NCBI RefSeq assembly: GCF_034366625.1
Contig: NZ_JAXMIH010000020.1
Location: 1-64,000 of the forward strand
From: Prosthecobacter sp.
GTDB lineage: Bacteria; Verrucomicrobiota; Verrucomicrobiia; Verrucomicrobiales; Verrucomicrobiaceae
DNA length: 64,000 bases
Direction of reading: 5' to 3'
In this document: piece by piece, positions 49,257-57,536 of the stretch
How the letters are laid out: each line of letters opens with the position of its first letter
Position numbering within the stretch: the stretch's first letter is position 1
The notes under the pieces: model-generated
What the model was told of the DNA's origin: nothing
The model's input: the letters and a program-made list of their open reading frames with translations, nothing else
Databases searched by the model: none
Position numbers and translations under genes: made by a program

Positions 49257-49661
49257 TCACTCACACCCAATGTCATAAACGAGCAGCTTCTTCGCCAGGG
49301 GCATCAGGGTTTGCTTCACGGCATTCACATGCACGGGATGCTTTTCATAAGCGTCCATGTCCGCCTTGCTGTTGAAACGCATCACCAAGCCGACATCGAA
49401 GCTGTCATCGACGACGGGGCGCTCACTTGCGACGGCGGGGCCGACGCTAAGGTGCTGGATCTGTGAAATCTCGGCCTGAAACATCTTCGCGGCTCCGATG
49501 ACTGTGGCGCGGTCGGCGGCGTTGCCGGGGCGCTTCAGCCAGACGAGCACGACGTGCTCGACCTTGCCCTTGGCGGTCGTTTTGCAGCCGAAGGGACAAG
49601 TAGTGCAAGAACTGAGGGCGAGAGCGGCAGCGGCGGAGAGAATGAGAATGGCGTTCTTCAT
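49257..49661 (-). CDS. Dabb (stress-response dimeric alpha-beta barrel) lipoprotein
   Basis: A 134-residue protein: signal with lipobox A-L-S-S-C (Cys 19), then a single ferredoxin-like Dabb domain (V-E-H-V-V-L-V-W-L-K, F-D-V-G-L-V-M-R-F, M-D-A-Y-E-K-H-P-V-H). Dabb proteins are usually cytoplasmic dimers; a lipid-anchored version is less usual and suggests an envelope role. It is divergent from the PQQ-repeat gene with 23 bases between the two starts, so their promoters overlap. Confidence 0.85.
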   Translation of the reverse strand: MKNAILILSAAAALALSSCTTCPFGCKTTAKGKVEHVVLVWLKRPGNAADRATVIGAAKMFQAEISQIQHLSVGPAVASERPVVDDSFDVGLVMRFNSKADMDAYEKHPVHVNAVKQTLMPLAKKLLVYDIGCE

Positions 49662-49684
49662 GGCGTTGGTTAGTCTGACACGAC

Positions 49685-51166
49685 ATGAAAAACCCGTCGA
49701 GACTGTTTCTGCTGCTTTTCGCCTTCGCCACCTGCTCCGCGCAGGAGGCGTTTGACCGCCTGACCTTCCATGCGGCACCGAAGCCGCTCTCAAAGGACGC
49801 CAAGACGAGCCACTGGCCGCGCGTGCTCGGCCCCACGGACGATGCGATCTCGCCGGAGACGCATCTGTCGAAAAAATGGGCCACAGGCGAGCCCAAGGCC
49901 GTGTGGGAGGTGTCGATGGGCGAGGGCTACAACTCGCCCGCGATCAGCGGCGACTTCTGCGTGATCTTCCACGCGATGGAGGGGAAGGAGATCATCGAGT
50001 GCCTGCATCGCGAGAATGGGAAACGCTTCTGGTCGCATGATTACCCGATCTCGTATCAGGATCGCTACGGCTTCGGCAACGGGCCGCGTGGCAGCCCGGT
50101 GATCGCCGATGGCATCGTGGTGACCTATGGCGTGACGTGCGAACTTCGAGCGCTCGATTTGAAAACCGGCAAGCTGCTGTGGAAACACGATCTGCGGGCC
50201 GAGATGCATGTGCCGCAGGATTTCTTCGGCGCAGGCGGCACGCCGTTGATTCTCGATGGTCGCGTCATTGTGAACGTGGGCGGCAAAAAGGCGGCGATTG
50301 AGGACTCGGAAGGCCTTCGCGATCGAAAAGAGCGTCTCGCCGAGGCGGGCGTGAGCGTGGCGGCGTTTGATTTGAAGAGCGGCGAGGTCGTGTGGACCGT
50401 CGAGGACGCGTGGGGCGCGAGTTACGCGTCTCCCATTCCCGCAAAGCTGCACGGGCAGTTCAAAGTGCTCGTCTATGCCGGCGGCGAGAGTGATCCGGCC
50501 ACCGGCGGCCTCATGTGCATCGATCCGGCAAATGGGAAGCTGCATTCCAAGTTCGCGTGGCGTGATGACGAATACATCCAGGCCATCGGCACCTCGCCCG
50601 TGGTCATCCCGGAGAAAAACCGCGCCTTCATCACCACCGCGTATCCGAAGGGCCGTCCGCTCGGCGGCGCGATGGTGGAATACGATGCCGACTTCCAACC
50701 GAAGGAGCTATGGAAGTCCGCGAAGCTCGGCGTCCACTGGATGAACCCGGTTTATCACGACGGTCACCTCTACGCCATCGACGGCGAGACGGAGCCGAAG
50801 TCCCGCCTCGTCTGCGTGAACGCCGACACCGGCGCTGAAGTGTGGGAGCAAAAGATCGAGTGGGAAGACGCCGAGTTCAGCAAGCAGACCGGACGCGCCA
50901 ATCCCACCCGCCTCAGCATCCTCCGCGCGAGCTTGATGAAGGTCGATGGTGCCTTCCTCTGCCTCGGCGAGATCGGCTCCCTCCACTGGCTCGACCTCAG
51001 CCCCGCCGGAGCCAAAGTGATCGCCCAAGCGCAGCCGTTTTATGCGCTTAACACCTGGAGCCTCCCCGCGTTGAGCCACGGACTGCTCTATGTGCGCCAG
51101 CAGCAGAAGGATCTCATGCAAAAAACGGGTGAGCGGGTGATCTGTTTGGATTTGAGAGGGGAGTGA
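49685..51166 (+). CDS. PQQ-like beta-propeller repeat protein
   Basis: A 493-residue exported protein: signal peptide (A-F-A-T-C-S-A-Q-E), then blades of a PQQ-like propeller with the recurring A-x-D-x-x-[ST]-G-x-x-x-W pattern (L-D-L-K-T-G-K-L-L-W-K-H, F-D-L-K-S-G-E-V-V-W-T-V, V-N-A-D-T-G-A-E-V-W-E-Q). No catalytic PQQ-binding residues of methanol dehydrogenase type were found, so it is probably a BamB/pyrrolo-quinoline-like scaffold. Such proteins are common in Planctomycetes and Verrucomicrobia, often near PSD1 genes. It is convergent with the FHA-protein gene. Confidence 0.9.
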   Translation: MKNPSRLFLLLFAFATCSAQEAFDRLTFHAAPKPLSKDAKTSHWPRVLGPTDDAISPETHLSKKWATGEPKAVWEVSMGEGYNSPAISGDFCVIFHAMEGKEIIECLHRENGKRFWSHDYPISYQDRYGFGNGPRGSPVIADGIVVTYGVTCELRALDLKTGKLLWKHDLRAEMHVPQDFFGAGGTPLILDGRVIVNVGGKKAAIEDSEGLRDRKERLAEAGVSVAAFDLKSGEVVWTVEDAWGASYASPIPAKLHGQFKVLVYAGGESDPATGGLMCIDPANGKLHSKFAWRDDEYIQAIGTSPVVIPEKNRAFITTAYPKGRPLGGAMVEYDADFQPKELWKSAKLGVHWMNPVYHDGHLYAIDGETEPKSRLVCVNADTGAEVWEQKIEWEDAEFSKQTGRANPTRLSILRASLMKVDGAFLCLGEIGSLHWLDLSPAGAKVIAQAQPFYALNTWSLPALSHGLLYVRQQQKDLMQKTGERVICLDLRGE

Positions 51167-51187
51167 GCAGCGTCCTGGCCCGGAATC

Positions 51188-53656
51188 TTATCCTTCTTGA
51201 GTGCTTTCGAGTGAGTAGGGCTGGATCTGAAAGAGCTGGCCTTGGAGGCGCAATGTGTCGCCTTGACCGAGCGGGGCGACTTCTCCGGGCTGGAGGTGTC
51301 GGCCATTGAGATCCATCACGGAAGCTGCCGTGGCCTCGATCCAGAACCCTCCGGCGTGATGGTGAAAGCGGGCGGCGCTGTTCTGCGCATCGGTGTCGTC
51401 AAAGGCGAGGCGGCCAGTCGTGTCTATGGCAAGGCTGGCATCGGTGAAGATCCAGGCGACTTCACAAGGGAGCGTGCCACGATCCAACGAGTAAAGCACG
51501 CAACCTCCGCGGCGAAGCGACCTGCTCTTTGAGGACGGCCAGCCGATGACCGCCGGGCCGGGCGTGGCATAGGCGGATTTCAACAGGCGAATCTCCACAG
51601 AGTATTCGCCGGCCAGAACGAGCGTCATGGGCAGATCAGCGATTTCAGGACTGCCGATGTGGTGGCCTGCGGTGAAGGAGGGATTCGTGGTGCCGATGTC
51701 GCGCAGGAATATCTGGCCGTTTTGCATGAAGGCAGTGGCCTGTGCTCGGCTGATCAAGCGTGTGCGGCTGTCGTTGACGGGGTTGCGTGGGCGGAATTGC
51801 GCCACGTAGTCGCTATGCGTGCCAACACGGCCGAGCCAAAGGGAGTCGTCAGCGACGAGGGCAATGGTCGGTTGGGCATTATCCACCGGGCTCAAACGCA
51901 GGCGAAGGTTTGCCTGAACGGGAACGGACTGGAGGTCCTCAGGAACCTTGAGCACATGGCGGCTGGCATGGGCTACGGCGGTGTGGCCTGCCAGGGCTGC
52001 GGTCAACTGTGCGTGCAGGCGTGCCAGCGTGAGATCTCCTGACTGGTCGGGTGAAACCGCACGACGCAGCATGCCGTTGATCTCGGAGCTGAGTTCAGGA
52101 ACGGGGGAGAAACGCACCGGACCTTCTCCTGAGAGGGCTCCGCTGTCCTGGCCCAGCAAGAGCAGCGCCAGACGAGCGAAGTGGGTCACGGGACGTGTGG
52201 CAAGCTGCGCGCGCGTGCCAACAGACTCCAGAATGAGCTGCGAGGCATCCAGCAGCAGGCCATTGTCATCAGCCTCACCTTTTCCAGCAGGAAGCCAGAA
52301 CTGGTCCAGTGAAGTGGCCACGAACTGGCGCTCGACCAAGGACCACAGAGCTTCGTAGGATGCCAAGATGGCCACCAGCAGACGGGCCACGGTGGGGCGG
52401 GAAAAGGAGCGGCGTTCGCGTAACGCATCCAGCAGACTACGTCCGGGAGGCAAAGGGCGTGCGACATGCAGGATGCGCTGGCTGCGCTGCACATCCAATG
52501 GGCGCAGCAGTTCCAGGCGTGTGGACTGCTGCAACGTCTGCATCAGACCAGAAAGACGTCGCATCGCCTCGCCTACCTCGGCGGAAACATCGAGCGTGGT
52601 CAGCAGTACATCTCCCATGGATGGATGGCGGGCCACGCACAGGCGCCAGCCATCCCGGGTCCGCAGTTCGCGGTTGATTTCATAGCCAGCAGGCGGGGCT
52701 TGCAGTAAAGCAGTGTCCACATCCGCCGGAGTGCGCGTGGTGATCGAAGCAGCAGGTGTTGAGCCGGAGGTTGCGGGCACGGCGGTATGCGCGGTGCGAG
52801 CTCCCACGCGAGAGGGGGAGGCCGTGTGACGTGGGGGGATGGTTGTGCGCCCTCCTTCACCACCGCTGAGAAACTGCCCGACAAATTCATCAAGGCTTTC
52901 AAAGCTGTGGCGCTGCGTGCCGGCGAGGGCACTGCGCAGCAGGGTGTTCTGATAAATGGTGAGCGAAGGGATGGCGCGAAAGCGTTCATTCTGTCCACCA
53001 CCACCTGCGGATGCGCCCAGCATCTCGGAGCAGAGAGTGGCCAGGGGAGTCACATATTCACGGGTGCTTTCGGGCACCGAATTCTCTTCGGTGCTGGCGA
53101 ACGCGGTCGGATTGAAGGCCATCGTCTGCATGGCATCCACCGGCATGGTGGCGGACATGCCAAACAACGGCATGTCGGGAATCAGCAGGGCTGATGTGTT
53201 GGACTCAGCATCCACGACGATCTGGGTGGCATCGAGGGTGAAGCGCGGCCAGCTCTGCTCCACAGCCGCCTTCAATGCATCCCGCAGCATGATCAGCACC
53301 TGCTCCATCTGCTCCACTGTCAGACTCTGTTGCACGCGCAGAATGTCACGCAGATCACGGCCTGGGGGCATTTCCGCCGTCATCAGATGAAACCCCGGCT
53401 CGAACATGAATTCGTGAACCGCCGTGAGCAAAGGCGAGGCGGGGGACTGCATCAACGCTGCAAGCGCACGCTGCCGCACCACCGATTCAAGCGGCAACGG
53501 CGCATGATGGGCGCAGTTGATGAGCAAGGGCCGGGACGGGGGCTGCCAACGGTCCCTGCTCAACACACGGCGCTGGCGGCCAGAGGGTGCCTGCAGCCGT
53601 ATCTCCCAATTAAACCGTTCAAGGAGTTCCCGATCGAGACTCGAAGTGCTGGACAT
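51188..53656 (-). CDS. Large FHA-domain protein with two degenerate kinase-like regions
   Basis: An 822-residue cytoplasmic protein. Residues of about 15-170 resemble the C-lobe of a Ser/Thr kinase (G-R-D-L-R-D-I-L-R-V-Q-Q-S, then T-L-D-A-T-Q-I-V-V-D-A-E) but lack H-R-D and D-F-G. A second such region lies at about 325-560 (P-P-G-R-S-L-L-D-A-L-R-E-R and S-L-D-Q-F-W-L-P-A). Residues of about 655-735 look like an FHA phosphothreonine-binding domain (L-W-L-G-R-V-G-T-H, L-I-S-R-A-Q-A-T-A, L-R-D-I-G-T-T-N-P-S-F). The C-terminal 90 residues also suggest a second FHA-like sandwich. An active Ser/Thr kinase is encoded 4 kb away. Role: probably phospho-dependent scaffold; inferred. Confidence 0.7.
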   Translation of the reverse strand: MSSTSSLDRELLERFNWEIRLQAPSGRQRRVLSRDRWQPPSRPLLINCAHHAPLPLESVVRQRALAALMQSPASPLLTAVHEFMFEPGFHLMTAEMPPGRDLRDILRVQQSLTVEQMEQVLIMLRDALKAAVEQSWPRFTLDATQIVVDAESNTSALLIPDMPLFGMSATMPVDAMQTMAFNPTAFASTEENSVPESTREYVTPLATLCSEMLGASAGGGGQNERFRAIPSLTIYQNTLLRSALAGTQRHSFESLDEFVGQFLSGGEGGRTTIPPRHTASPSRVGARTAHTAVPATSGSTPAASITTRTPADVDTALLQAPPAGYEINRELRTRDGWRLCVARHPSMGDVLLTTLDVSAEVGEAMRRLSGLMQTLQQSTRLELLRPLDVQRSQRILHVARPLPPGRSLLDALRERRSFSRPTVARLLVAILASYEALWSLVERQFVATSLDQFWLPAGKGEADDNGLLLDASQLILESVGTRAQLATRPVTHFARLALLLLGQDSGALSGEGPVRFSPVPELSSEINGMLRRAVSPDQSGDLTLARLHAQLTAALAGHTAVAHASRHVLKVPEDLQSVPVQANLRLRLSPVDNAQPTIALVADDSLWLGRVGTHSDYVAQFRPRNPVNDSRTRLISRAQATAFMQNGQIFLRDIGTTNPSFTAGHHIGSPEIADLPMTLVLAGEYSVEIRLLKSAYATPGPAVIGWPSSKSRSLRRGGCVLYSLDRGTLPCEVAWIFTDASLAIDTTGRLAFDDTDAQNSAARFHHHAGGFWIEATAASVMDLNGRHLQPGEVAPLGQGDTLRLQGQLFQIQPYSLESTQEG

Positions 53657-53677
53657 GTGTCTGGTGCGCCTTCCTGC

Positions 53678-54601
53678 TCATTTCTGCTCAAAACGAACCT
53701 GCACATCCTGCTGCACAGGCATGATCAACTTGGGAACACCCGGCCTGGCAACATCCTGCGGCAGCGATTTTGCCTCCGGCGGCTTCGCAGGCGGGATGGT
53801 TGCTTTGCCAGCTATATCAACACCTTGCGGTTGCGGCATGACTGCCTCTGCGGCCCAGCGAATGATAATGCTGCCGTGCGCCTTCTCTTTTTGCTTCGGA
53901 GGCGTGTCTTGCGGCGGCAAGGGCAGCGGGGAGGGCTTGTGCATGTTGTGCTGCCCGGCTGAAAAATTTTGGTCTCCACTCCACTTGATGAAGTCCATGA
54001 TCTGCTGTTTCACGACCGCCACCTCCGGCAGATGCCATTGCCCATCCAGTCCGGGCTGCACCCGGAAGACAAAATGCCGGGTCTGGCCTGACGAGACCAC
54101 TTGGAAGGTGATCTTTGATTCGTAGGCTCCGACGATTTTTTCCAACGGGGGAAGTGAGGTCAGCTCGATGACCTTAATCGTCTCCGCCGGAACAGCCAGC
54201 TCGACGGACCGGCACAACTCACCCACCTTTTTGGCAAGGTCATTTTTCATGGCCTCGACAAAATCCCTGACATTGACCACACTGACACGTTCCGCACCCA
54301 ACGGAGCATCACGCGCCTCCTGAAGCTCCTTCTCCAGCAAAGCAATTCGTGCTTCCGCCATCACTAGTTTTTGTGCTGAATCCACCAACTCCTGCGGGAT
54401 GCCCGTTGCTGATGGCCGTGCAGGTTGTTGAGCGGCTGCCGCAGCCCTCTTTTCCACAGCCGCCAGTTTTTCGCGAAGCTGCCTTAGCTCCAGCACCTGG
54501 GTCTCGTTTTCCGTGCAGCCGGACAAGACCAGAGCACAAAGTCCGAGGGCGAACATTACCCCCACAGGGTTTCCGCCGGATGAAGATGTGATGGTTTTCA
54601 T
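53678..54601 (-). CDS. Coiled-coil lipoprotein, tandem duplicate A
   Basis: A 307-residue lipoprotein (lipobox L-V-L-S-G-C, Cys 29) with a coiled coil starting E-T-Q-V-L-E-L-R-Q-L-R-E-K-L at about 33-110, a globular middle with strands (I-T-F-Q-V-V-S-S-G-Q-T-R-H-F-V-F-R-V-Q-P-G-L-D-G-Q-W) and a Pro-rich C-terminus ending P-K-L-I-M-P-V-Q-Q-D-V-Q-V-R-F-E. It is clearly paralogous to the next gene upstream: same lipobox position, coiled coil and terminal motif. Start at 54601 chosen for the signal. Its function is unknown. Confidence 0.8.
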   Translation of the reverse strand: MKTITSSSGGNPVGVMFALGLCALVLSGCTENETQVLELRQLREKLAAVEKRAAAAAQQPARPSATGIPQELVDSAQKLVMAEARIALLEKELQEARDAPLGAERVSVVNVRDFVEAMKNDLAKKVGELCRSVELAVPAETIKVIELTSLPPLEKIVGAYESKITFQVVSSGQTRHFVFRVQPGLDGQWHLPEVAVVKQQIMDFIKWSGDQNFSAGQHNMHKPSPLPLPPQDTPPKQKEKAHGSIIIRWAAEAVMPQPQGVDIAGKATIPPAKPPEAKSLPQDVARPGVPKLIMPVQQDVQVRFEQK

Positions 54602-54632
54602 GATGAGAAGCAGACTTGACGGTGATGCCCCG

Positions 54633-55616
54633 CTATTCAAAGCGAATTTGCACTGACTGCTGCACGGGCATGATCGGTTTTGGCACCGTCGGAGCAGCGA
54701 CAGGCGGCGGTTTTGCTGTTGTCGCCACCGGTGGCGGCTGGATCGCCGCTGGGGTCGGAGGCTGTGCTTTGAGCGGAGGCACCTGTCCCGGTGAGGCACC
54801 CCAGTTAATGACAACAGTGGGAGGCCCCCCCTGCTGGAAATTAGAACCTCCTAGTGGCTGCGCGCTGGCAGTTGCCGGGCTTGGAAGCGAAACGGGTGTG
54901 TGCGGATCAGCGGCTGCAACTGGAGCCGCCGGTGCACGAGCCGGTTGCGCCTGAGCGGGATCGCTTGCGGCAGCAGGAGCCGCAGAGGCGGTGATATGCT
55001 GCCGCACATCAGCCACGCCAGGCAAGCGCCACTGACCGTCCAGCCCGGCCTGCACTGGAAACTCCAGGCGCCGCGTGCCTCCCGCCGAATCTGGCACGCT
55101 AAAAACAATCGCGGAGCTGAGAGCGGACGCGATCTGCTCCGGCAGGCGGAGGCGTTTCACCGTGGTCTCCTGGATGTTTGCAGCAGGAACAGCCTGTTCG
55201 ACGGATTGCTGCAGTTCACCCGTCTTGGCTAGCAGATCACGTTCCATCGATTTGACGAACTCCCTGAAACTCTCCGCATTGCCCCTGGCGGCAGGCGGCA
55301 CAGTGTTGCGCGCTTCAAGAAGCTCTTTTTCCAGCGATGCAATCCGAGTTTCCGCGAGCGCAAGTTTCTGGACGGAATCCGCCGATTCCTGCGCACCGGA
55401 CGTGGCAGGCACCGCCTGTGTGGCGGCAGCTTGTTGTGCGGCCTCCAAGGCCTCGGCCGTTTTTTTCTCCGCCGCCGCCAGCTTCTCACGAAGCTGCCGC
55501 AGTTCCTGAACCTGACTCTCATTCTCGGAGCAACCAGCAAACACCAAGGCACACATGGCGAGACCGGACATCCGCCACAAAAGACTTTCGCGAGATGAAG
55601 ATGTTTTTGCTTTCAT
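54633..55616 (-). CDS. Coiled-coil lipoprotein, tandem duplicate B
   Basis: A 327-residue lipoprotein (lipobox L-V-F-A-G-C, Cys 29) with coiled coil E-S-Q-V-Q-E-L-R-Q-L-R-E-K-L, a middle domain with R-R-L-E-F-P-V-Q-A-G-L-D-G-Q-W-R-L-P-G-V and a Pro/Ala-rich tail ending P-K-P-I-M-P-V-Q-Q-S-V-Q-I-R-F-E. The sequence before the start codon is also shared with copy A: T-C-A-T-G-A-T-G-A-G-A-A followed by C-A-G and C-T-T-G-A-C, showing the duplication included the leader. The two genes lie 31 bases apart. No family was recognised. Confidence 0.8.
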   Translation of the reverse strand: MKAKTSSSRESLLWRMSGLAMCALVFAGCSENESQVQELRQLREKLAAAEKKTAEALEAAQQAAATQAVPATSGAQESADSVQKLALAETRIASLEKELLEARNTVPPAARGNAESFREFVKSMERDLLAKTGELQQSVEQAVPAANIQETTVKRLRLPEQIASALSSAIVFSVPDSAGGTRRLEFPVQAGLDGQWRLPGVADVRQHITASAAPAAASDPAQAQPARAPAAPVAAADPHTPVSLPSPATASAQPLGGSNFQQGGPPTVVINWGASPGQVPPLKAQPPTPAAIQPPPVATTAKPPPVAAPTVPKPIMPVQQSVQIRFE

Positions 55617-55723
55617 GATGAGAAACAGGCTTGACCTGAATGACGTGGAGGGCGTTAACTTTATTGATAGGCATTGCTGTCAATTCCACCTGCTTGAAAC
55701 TAAAACAGAACCTGATTTTTGTC

Positions 55724-56527
55724 ATGAAAAGATTCTACCTGCTGCTCGCCCTTGCCCTCGCCGCACCCTTCACATTTGCCCAGGACCAAAAGGCGCCCTT
55801 CGATCTTTCCCAGGCCCAGAATTCAGAACTTGGACTGCCAAGCCCGATGGACAAGCTGCTTGGGCTTGATTCCGCCATCAGTGGCAAGGCGGTTAACTGG
55901 GGCGGCATTTACAAGGACATTGCACACAACGCCAATATGTCGGACTTGAAAGCGGAGCCGAACATCTGCCTCGCTCTAGGCATCCGCATCGCCGACGGCA
56001 TCATGGCCGTGAAGGCACGTGACGCGAATGCCCTCAACGAGTGCGCGAGTGACATCGAGGCTCTGGCCAGGAAACTCAAGGTTGGTGAAAATGAGCTGGA
56101 ACGCGCCAAGAAAACACGCGCCCTGGCCAACAAGGGGCAATGGACTCTTGTTTTCTGGGAGATGGGCTGCCTGCAGGTCGACATCATGCAATCACTCAAC
56201 CAAAAAGGGAATGAGAAGCGCCGCACACTCATCATCGCGGCAGGCTGGCTGCAGGGCGTGCATTACGCGGTGCATGTGATCAATGAACGCTACACGCCGG
56301 CACTTTCCAATTTCTTGCGCGAGCCGTTGCTGGTCAAAGCCATGATCGAGGAGATGAAGGCGCTGCCCGAAGCCACAAAAGCCAGCCCGCGAGTGGCCAA
56401 ACTCACCGCCGCCCTCAACGAACTGTATGCCATCGTCAACATTCCCCTGAACGGTTCCATTTCTAAAGAGAAGGTTCAGCGCGTGAATGATTTGTCCCGG
56501 GAACTCTCGGAAGAATTTGTTTTGTGA
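55724..56527 (+). CDS. Secreted helical protein of unknown function
   Basis: A 267-residue protein, signal peptide M-K-R-F-Y-L-L-L-A-L-A-L-A-A-P-F-T-F-A-Q, then an all-helical mature part (I-C-L-A-L-G-I-R-I-A-D-G-I-M-A-V-K-A-R-D and R-T-L-I-I-A-A-G-W-L-Q-G-V-H-Y). The G-x-R-I-A-D-G segment looks conserved, but no family was recognised. The start at 55724 was preferred to the upstream ATG at 55640 because it begins the signal peptide. It is divergent from the duplicated lipoproteins and lies ahead of another secreted protein gene. Confidence 0.7.
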   Translation: MKRFYLLLALALAAPFTFAQDQKAPFDLSQAQNSELGLPSPMDKLLGLDSAISGKAVNWGGIYKDIAHNANMSDLKAEPNICLALGIRIADGIMAVKARDANALNECASDIEALARKLKVGENELERAKKTRALANKGQWTLVFWEMGCLQVDIMQSLNQKGNEKRRTLIIAAGWLQGVHYAVHVINERYTPALSNFLREPLLVKAMIEEMKALPEATKASPRVAKLTAALNELYAIVNIPLNGSISKEKVQRVNDLSRELSEEFVL

Positions 56528-56586
56528 TTGGCGCGGACATTTTTTTATTGCAGTTCACCGGTTCAATTGCGTATTCTGCCGCTGTT

Positions 56587-57126
56587 ATGAAGCTTCCCTA
56601 CATCATCCCTGTTGTTTTTGGTATTTTAGCGCTCCCCCTTCGTACGTTGCACGCTGATCCCGCCCAGGCGGAGGATGTGGCCTTCCGCATGGCGGATCCA
56701 TACATTCATAAAACATTCCAAATGGCGCCGGCCGATTATTCGGGCATGCTCACCACGGGGAATGCGGTGCGATTCCTCATCCCGGTCGTCCGCGGCTTGG
56801 ATTACGTCTTTCTTGTCGGCACTGATGATGCTGCGCGAGATGTGGACATTTATGTGTACGACGAAGTAGGCCAGTTGATCTTGGATGACCGGCGCTCCTC
56901 AAAACTGGCAGGCGTTCAGTTCCGCTCATCCTACAATGGTACCGCCGTAGTCTATCTCCACATGGCCCGCGCCAATGGTCTGGCATCCTACACCGTGCTG
57001 GTCGGCCGCCGAGGCGTGGCCAAGGAAGGAATCCTTGACGGATCTGGCAATACGAACGCACCGAAAGACGAGGCCGCCACCATCTCGCCCGTTCCTGCGT
57101 CCCCCCCTCCCGTGAAGAAAGATTAA
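56587..57126 (+). CDS. Secreted beta-sandwich protein of unknown function
   Basis: A 179-residue protein with a signal peptide (I-L-A-L-P-L-R-T-L-H-A) and a single beta-rich domain (Y-V-F-L-V-G-T-D-D-A-A-R-D-V-D-I-Y-V-Y-D-E-V-G-Q-L-I-L-D-D) reminiscent of bacterial pre-peptidase C-terminal folds, ending with a Pro-rich tail. The start at 56587 matches the signal. Gene order suggests it belongs with the neighbouring secreted protein and the small lipoprotein; the function is not known. Confidence 0.65.
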   Translation: MKLPYIIPVVFGILALPLRTLHADPAQAEDVAFRMADPYIHKTFQMAPADYSGMLTTGNAVRFLIPVVRGLDYVFLVGTDDAARDVDIYVYDEVGQLILDDRRSSKLAGVQFRSSYNGTAVVYLHMARANGLASYTVLVGRRGVAKEGILDGSGNTNAPKDEAATISPVPASPPPVKKD

Positions 57127-57178
57127 GTCACCCTGTCTCTATGCGCATTCCCTGAATCAACCTGCTCCACATCATCCT

Positions 57179-57370
57179 ATGAAAACCAAGCTCACCCTTG
57201 CCGCCGCCACTGTTGCCATCCTGCTCTCGAACTGCACCTATCACACCTACGTTGTCCCAAAACCAACGCCGGCACCCACCAGAAAGGTTGCCAGCTCCAA
57301 ACCGAGCACCAGTTCCACCTCGCCGGACAATTTCCAGGCGATCACCAAGCCTTCCACATACAGCAGATAA
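57179..57370 (+). CDS. Small lipoprotein
   Basis: A 63-residue protein, signal with lipobox L-L-S-N-C (Cys 19), and a mature part of about 44 residues rich in Ser, Thr, Pro and Lys without predicted structure. Like lysis-type or entericidin-like peptides it is short, but no homology was recognised. An intrinsic hairpin follows 36 bases after the stop, which supports it as a transcribed gene at the end of the 55.7-57.4 kb run. Confidence 0.6.
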   Translation: MKTKLTLAAATVAILLSNCTYHTYVVPKPTPAPTRKVASSKPSTSSTSPDNFQAITKPSTYSR

Positions 57371-57405
57371 TCAAATGCTGCGGATGCCCGGCGTCCTCGC
57401 AATCC

Positions 57406-57434
57406 AAACAGGCCGCCTGCAAGGCGGCCTGTTT
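57406..57434 (+). terminator. Hairpin terminator
   Basis: A-A-A-C-A-G-G-C-C-G-C-C (57406-57417) pairs exactly with 57423-57434 around a 5-base loop and is followed by T-T-T-C-G-T-T-T-C. It ends the upstream run and separates it from the kinase gene. Confidence 0.78.
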
Positions 57435-57536
57435 CGTTTCGCCAAGATGGGCAGGACTTGAGACTTGAACGAGATTGGTTCCTGACTGAAGTTTTTTTCA
57501 TGCTTCTAGCAGCACCCTGAAGTCATCCCTTGAACC

